DNA of 33,104 nt, from the IMG/VR virus record IMGVR_UViG_3300036785_000691, positions 1 to 33,104 of that record; one strand, given 5' to 3'. This document shows, one piece after another, positions 6,577-13,097 of this stretch. The notes beneath the pieces were generated by a model. It saw only the letters and a program-made list of their open reading frames with translations. It was not told the DNA's origin and made no database searches. The position numbers and the translations under genes were made by a program. Source of the stretch: a virus. How positions within the stretch are numbered: position 1 is the stretch's first letter; the number at the start of each line of letters is the position of its first letter.

Positions 6577-6772
6577 CGGACGGGAGAAGACATTCTCTCT
6601 TCCCCGTCCGCTCCGCGCCCGGCGCTCTGAGTTCCCCGACAACAGCATCCAGCGAACCCCAATCAGCCAATACGATATCCCCGCCGGCGAGCGGTGACAA
6701 GGGGGGAACTGCGATCATCTCCGCATTTGCGTGAAGGGAAAGCGAAACGGATTTTTTCGCCCGTCGTTCCAA
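6569..6772 (-). CDS. Possible small protein, 67 aa
   Basis: An open frame starting at TTG 6772, 14 nt after the stop of the two-HTH gene. It has a basic start (ERRAKKSVSLSLHANAEM) and a plausible globular middle (PLAGGDIVLADWGSLDAVVG). A purine run (AGGGGA) lies about 13 nt upstream. No family is recognised, and an internal ATG at 6718 is an alternative start. It could be the second gene of a short operon with the regulator, or chance. Confidence 0.3.
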   Translation of the reverse strand: MERRAKKSVSLSLHANAEMIAVPPLSPLAGGDIVLADWGSLDAVVGELRAPGAERTGKRECLLPSVN

Positions 6773-6786
6773 GTGCGGGCGATCCC

Positions 6787-7347
6787 CTATTCGCCCGCGG
6801 AAGTGGCTTGGATGTCGCCGGCGATCGCCTGAAGGTCCGAGACTTTGACCCTCCAGCAGTCGCCCGGCTGGGCCTCTTTTCCTTCCTCGACCCGCGCCTC
6901 ATCGCGCAATGCCGGCAGCTTGCCGGCGAGAATCCGCGACCGCAACAGGCGCCGCGACAGGCCGACTATTTTACTGGCCTGCTCGAGCGACACCCACTTA
7001 CACATGATGTAAACGGCAGGCCCATCCACCGGCGCTATCATGGCATCGAAATTCGTTACGATCGTCCTCTCGCCATGCTGGGGCGGCGACAGGATCTCTA
7101 TCATCTTCTCGCGGTCGCAGGTGTTGATGGCCCGCAGTTCCGCGGCCTTCGATTTCTTGGCGCGTTTGGCGGCTAGCCGCTCGACGTCGGACCTCAAGAG
7201 GGTCTTGGCGGGGACCCCGTTCCATCTGGCCCCCTTCGGTGGGTTGGTTTCAATGATGCCCGCAGCGCAATACTCGAGCACCCGGCGTATGGACAAATTG
7301 AGGGAGGCCGCGGCCTCCTCCTGGGTAAGCCACTGTTTTTTTTCCAC
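6787..7347 (-). CDS. DNA-binding protein with two helix-turn-helix domains, 186 aa
   Basis: Two excisionase/MerR-like helix-turn-helix units are visible: WLTQEEAAASLNLSIRRVLE (residues 6-25) and WVSLEQASKIVGLSRRLLRS (118-137). Each is followed by a predicted wing and a short specificity helix (LRSDVERLAA and VKVSDLQAIAG). The pattern W-[LV]-[TS]-x-E-[EQ]-A is typical of this fold. GTG 7347 is preferred because GGAG lies 9 nt upstream; the frame stays open to a GTG at 7419. The gene is divergent from the plus-strand genes at 7715, which suits a lysis/lysogeny-type or early/late regulator, or a recombination directionality factor. Confidence 0.7.
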   Translation of the reverse strand: MEKKQWLTQEEAAASLNLSIRRVLEYCAAGIIETNPPKGARWNGVPAKTLLRSDVERLAAKRAKKSKAAELRAINTCDREKMIEILSPPQHGERTIVTNFDAMIAPVDGPAVYIMCKWVSLEQASKIVGLSRRLLRSRILAGKLPALRDEARVEEGKEAQPGDCWRVKVSDLQAIAGDIQATSAGE

Positions 7348-7714
7348 GTTAGTTTGCTCCGAGGGGACACTGGGGACGGGTCTTTCCCTAATCCAGGCCC
7401 GCTTGGAAGAGATTAACACCAGCTTAGTTGGTTAGCACTCCCCCAGAGAGCCTAGACAGTCCTATATGGCCAGAAGATTGATCCCATGTTCCAAAAGATA
7501 GGCATCCCCCAGAGGGGGCAGAGCGAGAGTGCGGCCCCGCAGACCCGCTAATCCGCGGTCCTCTTCGCACTTCCCAAAAATTGCCCATTTTCCCGTCTTT
7601 TCTGGCATATTTGGTATTTTTCCTCTCGCAGTTTGTAGGGGATTGTCCCGGTGGCTCATCTGGTGGGCCTGCAAATGTAGTGTTGCGCGTGCAAAAGGGC
7701 TATACTCCTCACCA
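7348..7714. promoter_or_regulatory. Divergent control region
   Basis: About 370 nt between the leftward two-HTH gene and the rightward gene at 7715. It contains a 9-bp direct repeat CCCCCAGAG at 7440-7448 and 7506-7514 and an imperfect dyad around 7413-7435 (TTAACACCA..TGGTTAG). TATACT lies at 7701-7706. Such a region should hold promoters for both directions and operators for the regulator; the individual sites are not proven. Confidence 0.4.
7701..7706 (+). promoter_or_regulatory. Candidate -10 box, possibly for a leaderless mRNA
   Basis: TATACT ends 8 nt before the ATG at 7715, and no Shine-Dalgarno sequence lies between. If it is a -10 element, transcription would begin within a few bases of the start codon. 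No good -35 box is seen at normal spacing. Confidence 0.3.
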
Positions 7715-8110
7715 ATGGACCGCGCGAAGCTGATCGACGAGTATGGCGAATTATGCCGCCAGCTCGATGCGATCAAGCCCGCCGTGATGCGCCACAAGGA
7801 GCTCGGGTCCATGTTGCAATCCTGGTACGTCGATACCCCGGCAGATGAACCGGTCACCGCCCAAGGCCGCCTCTACACCCTCCAAATCTCCCCGCGCGAC
7901 CACCAAACCACCATCAAAGATATCCGGCGGGTCTACCGGGTCCTCGGCGTAGCGAAATTCTTAGAATTGTGTTCCATCACGTTGAAAGCAGTGAAAGAGA
8001 GCGTTGACGCGAAAGTGTACGAAGGTCTGGTGGAGACCCACCGGACCGGCTTCCGCACATTGAAGACAGTGCTCCGGGCCCCTGCCAAGCAGGAACTCGA
8101 AGTAGCGTAA
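7715..8110 (+). CDS. Hypothetical phage protein, 131 aa
   Basis: From ATG 7715 (MDRAKLIDEYGELCRQLD) the protein is mainly helical. A polar middle (GRLYTLQISPRDHQTTIKDI, residues 52-71) is followed by helices (RRVYRVLGVAKFLELCSITL). The frame is open far upstream, but that part lacks coding character and contains the control region. It is the first gene of the rightward transcript. Family not recognised. Confidence 0.65.
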   Translation: MDRAKLIDEYGELCRQLDAIKPAVMRHKELGSMLQSWYVDTPADEPVTAQGRLYTLQISPRDHQTTIKDIRRVYRVLGVAKFLELCSITLKAVKESVDAKVYEGLVETHRTGFRTLKTVLRAPAKQELEVA

Positions 8111-8145
8111 GGACTCCCCCTCGGCAAAAGCTTGCCGATCCCCGC

Positions 8146-8454
8146 GTGGCTAGACACCCGAATTTCGCCCAGAGCCCGAAGCGTGCCGTCCGCATCGTCA
8201 ACCCGATCGGCGGGCCCGGCTACACGTCTGCCAAACAAGCGATCCGCTTCGTCCAGCAGGGACGCGCGCGTTACGTGGACGAGACGTGCATCGAGATGAT
8301 AGCGGAAGACTACCGTCACCTGGCGGCCGGCAGGATCGAGCCCCCGCCGCGGCCGCACTCGCCGGCGCCGCCCGAGGTGAACTATATGTACACAGGCCCG
8401 GTCAACCTCCGCACTTTCGCGCCTTACCCGGACGCGCTGGCGTTTGTCTATTGA
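8146..8454 (+). CDS. Hypothetical phage protein, 102 aa
   Basis: GTG 8146 opens MARHPNFAQSPKRAVRIVNP. The segment YTSAKQAIRFVQQGRARYVD (residues 26-45) is helical and basic. The C-terminal third is proline-rich (EPPPRPHSPAPPEVNY). A basic N-terminus with a short helical core could bind nucleic acid, but there is no defined motif. It lies 35 nt after the gene ending at 8110 and 6 nt before the membrane protein at 8461. Confidence 0.6.
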   Translation: MARHPNFAQSPKRAVRIVNPIGGPGYTSAKQAIRFVQQGRARYVDETCIEMIAEDYRHLAAGRIEPPPRPHSPAPPEVNYMYTGPVNLRTFAPYPDALAFVY

Positions 8455-8460
8455 GCACTT

Positions 8461-8637
8461 ATGATCGAACTCATCATAGTCCTCGTGATCGTGGGCCTGG
8501 CCCTCTACCTGGTCAACACCTACGTGCCAATGGCGCCCCCGGTCAAGACCATCTTGAATGTGGTGGTAATCCTCATCCTCTGCATCTGGCTGTTGAGAAT
8601 GTTCGGCATCACCACCAACACGGGGCTACCCAAGTGA
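8461..8637 (+). CDS. Thivi_2564-type two-TM membrane protein, 58 aa
   Basis: The sequence starts MIELIIVLVIVGLALYLVNT (first membrane helix), then YVPMAPPVKTILN, then VVVILILCIWLLRMFGI (second helix). The pattern VG-x-LYLVNTYVPM...K-x-ILNVVVI-x-I-x-x-WLL matches the small membrane family I know as Thivi_2564, common in bacteria and phages, of unknown function. Two helices with a short loop would also suit a class II holin-like role, but there is no evidence for that. The stop overlaps the next start by 4 nt (GTGA). Confidence 0.75.
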   Translation: MIELIIVLVIVGLALYLVNTYVPMAPPVKTILNVVVILILCIWLLRMFGITTNTGLPK

Positions 8638-8819
8638 CGGTCGCGGAACTGCGGGAGAGCCTCTCGCACTTCGATGAGAACCTCCCTGTTTTCATCCGCT
8701 GCAATTGGGAGGGCGACGAGCCGGCCTCGAATGTCTTCGACCCGCGGATGGTAACGCAAGACATGGATCACGACACCACCGAGGACTTCATCTCGATCGA
8801 GTGCGACCAGGAAGTGTAA
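8634..8819 (+). CDS. Hypothetical acidic protein, 61 aa
   Basis: GTG 8634 overlaps the previous stop in GTGA fashion. The protein (MTVAELRESLSHFDENLPVF) has a short helix, a beta-like stretch (LPVFIRCNWEG) and a strongly acidic C-terminus (DMDHDTTEDFISIECDQEV). The opening TVAELRESLSHFDENLPVF resembles small phage proteins that begin with a regulatory-looking [TV]xELxxxLxxxxxxxPV motif, whose role is unknown. It ends 10 nt before the recombinase. Confidence 0.65.
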   Translation: MTVAELRESLSHFDENLPVFIRCNWEGDEPASNVFDPRMVTQDMDHDTTEDFISIECDQEV

Positions 8820-8829
8820 GATTGCAGGC

Positions 8830-9432
8830 ATGAAAGTCGCCATTTACGCACGAGTAAGCACCACCGATCAGGATTGCGAGATGCAACTCCGCGAGCTCCG
8901 CGAGTATTGCGAGCGCCGCGGGTGGGAGATCTTCGGGGAGTTTGTAGACACCGGCTTCAGCGGGAGCAAGGCGAGCCGGCCGGCACTCGACCGGTTGAAG
9001 CGGGACGCCCGGCTCTTCCGGTTCAATTGCGTGCTCGTCTGGAAGCTGGACCGGTGGGGCCGCAGCATCTCCGACTCCCTGGCTGGGATTCAGGAACTCG
9101 TCAGTCTCGGGATCCGGTGGGTGGCGATCACCCAGAATCTGGATACTGACGAATCCAACCCCATGTCGCGATTCATGCTCCACGTGATGGCGGCCTTCGC
9201 CGAGCTCGAGCGGGAAATGATCCGGGAGCGGACCAAGGCCGGCGTAAAGTCCTCTCGCGCCAAAGGCACCAAGTGGGGCCGTCCAGAAAGAGTCTTTAAA
9301 CGCGATCTGGCGGCCGAGATGCGATCGGCAGGAATCTCCTGGCGCGCAATCGCAAAAGAGCTTGGAGTGCCCTTTACGACCGTCAGAACCGCAGTAAAGG
9401 GTGTGCTAAAAGTCGAGCAGCAATCGGCATGA
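8830..9432 (+). CDS. Serine recombinase (resolvase/invertase type), 200 aa
   Basis: It cuts and rejoins DNA through a catalytic serine. Motifs: YARVSTTDQ (residues 6-14, nucleophile Ser10 with Arg8), FVDTGFSGSKASRPAL (38-53), KLDRWGRS (72-79, catalytic-type Arg75 and Arg78), and an interface helix with EREMIRERTKAG (127-138). A C-terminal helix-turn-helix follows (GISWRAIAKELGVPFTTVRT, 168-187). The length matches small resolvases/invertases, not large serine integrases. Its position just before the terminase genes could mean DNA inversion, resolution of multimers, or integration. No clear recombination site is visible beside it. Confidence 0.93.
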   Translation: MKVAIYARVSTTDQDCEMQLRELREYCERRGWEIFGEFVDTGFSGSKASRPALDRLKRDARLFRFNCVLVWKLDRWGRSISDSLAGIQELVSLGIRWVAITQNLDTDESNPMSRFMLHVMAAFAELEREMIRERTKAGVKSSRAKGTKWGRPERVFKRDLAAEMRSAGISWRAIAKELGVPFTTVRTAVKGVLKVEQQSA

Positions 9433-9567
9433 ATATCCGCTGAAAACAAGGTAGATACGGGCCGCGATTCGCGGTGCCGGAAACTACCGTCTCTGGCACA
9501 CCCAAAACAGCCCCCGCCGGCGTAAATCCAGCGAAATCAGCGCAGCAGAAAACCAGCAATCCGCAGC

Positions 9568-10107
9568 ATGGCAGAGCTGAAAAAGGCGAAATACGAAAAG
9601 TTCGCGCAATCCATAGCGAAGGGCCTAAACGCAACACAGTCTTACATTTCCGCGGGTTACTCTTCCGCCGGCGCCGCGCAGAGCGCGGAGAGATTGCTGA
9701 GAAATGCTGAGATTACTAAGCGCATTTTGGAGCTGCGCGAGACGATCGCCGAGGCCGTCATCGCCGCCGAGATCGGGAACCGCAACGCGCGCGTCCAGGA
9801 GCTTCAGCACCGGTGGGAATTGATGCGGCGGGTGATCGAGGAGCGCGGGAAGCATGCGGACTTCGCCGAAATACCCGGAGGCACCACGGGACTTCTGGTT
9901 CGCGATTACAAAGGCAAGGATGCCCAGCAGCCCATCTACCGGGTAGACACCGGCATTCTGGCGGAACTGCGATTACACGAGAAGCAGGCCGCGCAGGAGC
10001 TCGGCCAGTGGAGTGAAGAGAAGGAACCGGGCGCGCCGGCCGTCGGCGAGCGCTTCACCGGGACTCTCGAGGAGCTTTTGGTTTTGTACCGGCGCGTGCA
10101 GGTTTAG
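9568..10107 (+). CDS. terS: Terminase small subunit, Terminase_2-like, 179 aa
   Basis: The small subunit recognises phage DNA and brings it to the packaging motor. The N-terminus has the typical helix-turn-helix layout: FAQSIAKGLNATQSYISAGY (12-31), then SSAGAAQSAERLLRNAEITK (32-51), followed by a helical oligomerisation region (RILELRETIAEAVIAAEIGN). The pattern xxGxNATQSYxxAGY and SAxRLLxNxxIxxRI is characteristic of Pfam Terminase_2. It precedes the large subunit, with a short minus-strand gene between. Upstream, 9474-9567 reads open in another frame with linker-like composition. Confidence 0.85.
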   Translation: MAELKKAKYEKFAQSIAKGLNATQSYISAGYSSAGAAQSAERLLRNAEITKRILELRETIAEAVIAAEIGNRNARVQELQHRWELMRRVIEERGKHADFAEIPGGTTGLLVRDYKGKDAQQPIYRVDTGILAELRLHEKQAAQELGQWSEEKEPGAPAVGERFTGTLEELLVLYRRVQV

Positions 10108-10309
10108 GGCTTTCCTCGTCCTCAATCGCGTAGGCCACCCAGGCCCGGTTCCCGTCGTTCACCACGTTTGCGAGTCGGAGGTATTGCCGAAACATACTGC
10201 CATTGTTTGCGGCGGCCGCGGCGCCGGCCGCATAACCCAATGCCTGCACAAGTAATTCGTATTGATCCTCGGTGAGTTCGACCGTCACCCCTTCAGGCGT
10301 TCGCTTCAT
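10055..10309 (-). CDS. Minus-strand hypothetical protein between the terminase genes, 84 aa
   Basis: From ATG 10309 it reads MKRTPEGVTVELTEDQYELL, then an Ala-rich helix (VQALGYAAGAAAAANNGSMF), then RQYLRLANVVNDGNRAWVAY and a charged Pro/Lys tail. The first two thirds look like a genuine folded protein, not a shadow. AGAGGAAG lies upstream of the start. It overlaps the end of terS by 53 nt and ends 33 nt before terL begins, on the opposite strand. Independent expression is therefore likely. Function unknown. Confidence 0.6.
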   Translation of the reverse strand: MKRTPEGVTVELTEDQYELLVQALGYAAGAAAAANNGSMFRQYLRLANVVNDGNRAWVAYAIEDEESPKPARAGTKPKAPRESR

Positions 10310-10342
10310 CAAGGTCTTATCTTCCTCTCTTGCCGACAGTAT

Positions 10343-12097
10343 ATGCCCACTCTCACCGCCCCCGAAATCGAAGACATGCTCCGCGGCTTCGGCGATCATG
10401 CGAAGTTCTGCTCGCATCTTCAGATTCGCAACAAGGAAGGCATCCCGGTCCCCTACCGCGCGTCGGCCGCCGGCCAGAAGCTCAACGCCTCAATCCGCAA
10501 GCAGGAGCTCTCTGGCGTACCGGTGCGCCAGGTGGTCCTGAAGGCCTCCCAGGTATGGATGTCCAGCTCCGCGGCGACCGAGATCTTCCGGCGCGTCCCG
10601 TTCTTTCCCGGGCGCCGCGCGCTCATCCTCGCAGACTCGCAGACCCACGCGGACCTGGTCTTCGAGTACTACGATCAGTTCATCAAGTCGTACTCCGACA
10701 ACCCCTACGGGAGCGAGTGGAAGGCGGCCGTCGTCCTCCCGTATCTCGAGAAGGACACCAACCAGCACCTCCGGTGGGCCAACGGGAGCTCCATCCTGGT
10801 CGGCACCGCGAACAACGTGGACATCGGACGGTCGGCACCGTTCAATTGGGCACAGTTGAGCGAGGCCGCCTTCTACCGGGCACTCGGCGCCCTGATGACG
10901 GGACTCATGCAGCGGGTCCCGAACAGTCCCGATAGCGGCGTCATCATCGAGAGCACACCGAACGGCGAGGGCGGCGACTTCTACGACCTGTGCCAACTCG
11001 CCATCAGCGGGAAATCGGGCTGGGCGTTCGTTTTCTTCGCCTGGTGGGAGCACTACGAAAACCAGATCGAGACCAGCCGGCTGGGCTACAAGGACGACGC
11101 CGCGTTCCAGGCCTCGCTCGATCGCCTCGAGATCCAGGAGCGCGACAAGTACCGGCTGACGCTCAAGCAGCTCGCCTGGCGCCGCTTCACGCTCGAGACG
11201 TCCTGCTCAGGCAAGGTTGAACGGTTCCGGCAGGAGCACGCGGCGAACCCCCAGGAGGCCTTCCAGGGGCTCGGTCGTACCATCTTCGACCTCGGGGCCC
11301 TGTCGCGCATGCCGACCGTCCAGAATCCGACCAGGGGCCACCTCAAAGTCTTCACGGTGGGCCTCGAGCGGAAGGTCCAGTTTGTGCAGGACGAGGACGG
11401 TCAGGGCGAGCTCGCCGTCTACCACTTGCCCGAACGCCACAAGCACTACGTGGCCGGCGCCGACCACGCCGAGGGAATCGACCCGAGCGCGAAGGACGGC
11501 AACAGCGACCCCGATTACTGCTCGATGACCATCCTCGACGCGGACACCGGCGAGGAGTGCGCCAAGATGAGCGAGCGCTACGAGCCCCGGCCGTGGGCCG
11601 AGATCGTGTACTGGCTCGCCCGCTTCTACAACTGGGCATATGTGGTCCCTGAGCAGAAAGCCGTCGGGAAAGCGGTAATTGGGCACCTGCTCCAGATCGA
11701 GGGCGGGTACCCCCTCGAGCTGATCTATTCCGCGGAGCGCGACCCGAGCGATAGAAGGCCTGCGCTCCTGCAGGAGCTGGGGTTCGACACCAACACGGTA
11801 CTGCGTCCTGTGTTGGTGTCGGCCCTGGATACCGCGATCCGCGAAGGTGCGATCAAGATCCACGATGCCGCCACGATGGTTCAACTCCGCACCTTTGTGC
11901 GCAAGCCGAACGGTCGCGAGGAGGGCGTGCGGCACGATGACGACGTCTTTGGCCTGGCCCTGGCTGTGGTAGGCCTGCCCAAGGCACAACGCGCCTTTGC
12001 GTACCGCGAGGCGCGTCAAGGGACCTGGGCAGACAAGCACTTGCGCCAAACCAACTACCGCTACCCCGAGAGGGGCCAGCAGGACGACGACGATTGA
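10343..12097 (+). CDS. terL: Terminase large subunit, 584 aa
   Basis: The packaging motor ATPase and headful or site nuclease. ATPase part: VVLKASQVWMSSS (64-76) sits where the Walker A loop belongs, WAQLSEAAFY (169-178) provides the Walker B/catalytic Glu174, and IIESTPNGEGGDFY (201-214) is the coupling motif. A typical join follows (RQEHAANPQEAFQGLG, 296-311). The RNase H-like nuclease has Asp374 (AGADHAEG), Glu437 (VVPEQKAVG) and the DDD at 532-534 (HDDDVFGLALA). The start at 10343 is chosen because upstream codons shadow the minus-strand gene. The Walker A-like loop lacks the usual glycine. Confidence 0.93.
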   Translation: MPTLTAPEIEDMLRGFGDHAKFCSHLQIRNKEGIPVPYRASAAGQKLNASIRKQELSGVPVRQVVLKASQVWMSSSAATEIFRRVPFFPGRRALILADSQTHADLVFEYYDQFIKSYSDNPYGSEWKAAVVLPYLEKDTNQHLRWANGSSILVGTANNVDIGRSAPFNWAQLSEAAFYRALGALMTGLMQRVPNSPDSGVIIESTPNGEGGDFYDLCQLAISGKSGWAFVFFAWWEHYENQIETSRLGYKDDAAFQASLDRLEIQERDKYRLTLKQLAWRRFTLETSCSGKVERFRQEHAANPQEAFQGLGRTIFDLGALSRMPTVQNPTRGHLKVFTVGLERKVQFVQDEDGQGELAVYHLPERHKHYVAGADHAEGIDPSAKDGNSDPDYCSMTILDADTGEECAKMSERYEPRPWAEIVYWLARFYNWAYVVPEQKAVGKAVIGHLLQIEGGYPLELIYSAERDPSDRRPALLQELGFDTNTVLRPVLVSALDTAIREGAIKIHDAATMVQLRTFVRKPNGREEGVRHDDDVFGLALAVVGLPKAQRAFAYREARQGTWADKHLRQTNYRYPERGQQDDDD

Positions 12098-12121
12098 ACA
12101 ACTGAGAGGAGCAACATACGC

Positions 12122-12853
12122 ATGCAGCAAATCGCCTGTATTCTTTTGGTGCCCGAGGGTAGTATTCCCGGCGCGCCCGTCGATCCCGGTTGGGGCATTC
12201 CAGGACCGCCGTATCCGCCGCACGTCGGCGGTGGCCCGATGCCAGGCCGACCACCGCACGTCGGCGGTGGGCCTATGCCCGGCTGGCCTCCGCACGTCGG
12301 CGGCGGGCCGATGCCTGGACAACCTCCCGTCGATCCTGGTTATGGCGTACCCGCGCCGCCACTTGGATTCTGGGGCGGTCTGCCGCCTAATTACGTCGGC
12401 GGTGGGCCGATGCCGGGATTGCCTCCCGGCTACGTGACGGGGCAGCCGCTACCTCCCGGTTGGGTCGGCGGACCTCCGAATTGGGGCATTCCTGGCCCGC
12501 CCTACCCGCCGCACGTCGGTGGCGGACCAACTTATCCCGGCGGTCCCGTAGATCCCGGCTACGGCGTTCCGCTTCCGCCGGTCTTCATCATGCCGCCGAT
12601 TTCTCTGCCGCCGGGATCTTCACTTCCGCCCGACCAGATCTGGCCGCCCGAGAAGCCGGGAACCTGGCCACCCAAACCGCCTGATCCGGGTGACCCGCCC
12701 AAGCCGCCCGAGGTCGTTCCGCCCAACAAACTGGCCGTCCTGATTTGGGTCATCGGCGTCGGCTACAAGTGGGGGATCATCGACAAGCCCCCGGACACCA
12801 AACCGCCGGACACCAAACCGCCCGAGGCGCAGCCCAAAAAGAACATAGGGTAA
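12122..12853 (+). CDS. Proline/glycine repeat protein, 243 aa
   Basis: A low-complexity protein built from Pro, Gly, Val and Trp. Three perfect-length 12-residue units (PPHVGGGPMPGR/W/Q) run from residue 32 to 67, with further relatives later (YVGGGPMPGLPPG, PPHVGGGPTYPGG) and two VDPGYGVP boxes. After PPDQIWPPEKPGTWPP comes a short hydrophobic block (LAVLIWVIGVGYKWGIID) and a Lys/Pro tail (DTKPPDTKPP). From memory, phages of soil bacteria have Pro/Gly/His repeat proteins with IWPP and a W-[VI]-x-GVGYRW block. Its position between terL and portal suggests a virion-linked role. Unknown function. Confidence 0.75.
   Translation: MQQIACILLVPEGSIPGAPVDPGWGIPGPPYPPHVGGGPMPGRPPHVGGGPMPGWPPHVGGGPMPGQPPVDPGYGVPAPPLGFWGGLPPNYVGGGPMPGLPPGYVTGQPLPPGWVGGPPNWGIPGPPYPPHVGGGPTYPGGPVDPGYGVPLPPVFIMPPISLPPGSSLPPDQIWPPEKPGTWPPKPPDPGDPPKPPEVVPPNKLAVLIWVIGVGYKWGIIDKPPDTKPPDTKPPEAQPKKNIG
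12215..12322 (+). repeat. Three tandem 36-nt coding repeats
   Basis: Units at 12215-12250, 12251-12286 and 12287-12322 each encode PPHVGGGPMPG plus one variable residue. They are contiguous, in frame and without spacers, so this is protein repeat expansion and not a CRISPR. Confidence 0.85.
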
Positions 12854-12872
12854 GCGCGACACCGCGCCGAAC

Positions 12873-12916
12873 GCCCGGCCCGCTGTTTTTCCGCCATTCT
12901 TTCCAGCGGGCCGGGC
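12873..12916. repeat. Perfect 13-bp inverted repeat in the terL-portal gap
   Basis: GCCCGGCCCGCTG (12873-12885) and its exact reverse complement (12904-12916) enclose an 18-nt pyrimidine-rich loop. No T-run follows either arm, so a rho-independent terminator is not supported on simple criteria. An mRNA-stabilising or processing hairpin between the repeat-protein gene and the portal operon is possible. Confidence 0.7.
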
Positions 12917-12926
12917 CCACTGACGA

Positions 12927-13097
12927 ATGCCCGACTCTGACGCCGAGTTCCTGATGAAGATCGCCAATCTGCTCGACCAAATACCGCGGAAGGGGGAGCC
13001 TGAGGCACGCACCATTACGCTTACCGATACCTTCGCGCGCGAGCTCGCGAGGGGACTCCGCAGGATTGCACAGCGCCTCCAGAACCCCAATGCCTGA
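12927..13097 (+). CDS. Small helical protein, 56 aa
   Basis: MPDSDAEFLMKIANLLDQIP opens a short amphipathic protein that ends FARELARGLRRIAQRLQNPN. Two helices around a polar middle (EARTITLTDT) are likely. The end overlaps the portal start by 8 nt, so translational coupling with the portal is probable. The N-terminal MPDS is shared with the portal's first four residues, likely coincidence. Function unknown. Confidence 0.6.
   Translation: MPDSDAEFLMKIANLLDQIPRKGEPEARTITLTDTFARELARGLRRIAQRLQNPNA

Noticed and set aside
6280-6648. 122-codon open frame in the control region (minus strand)
   Set aside because: It crosses the hairpins and the promoter candidate, has no ribosome binding site or family motif, and shows mixed composition.
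9383-9637. Minus-strand open frame near the terS start
   Set aside because: It lies antisense to the recombinase end and the terS start, with hydrophobic shadow composition and no own signals.
11207-12322. 371-codon open frame on the minus strand
   Set aside because: It lies antisense to the second half of terL and the repeat protein. Its product is a GC-driven shadow (His/Arg/Leu-rich) without motifs, while the plus strand has clear terminase motifs.
12215-12322. Tandem 36-nt units considered as a CRISPR array
   Set aside because: The units are directly adjacent without spacers, are in frame and encode a repeated peptide, and no cas gene is nearby.
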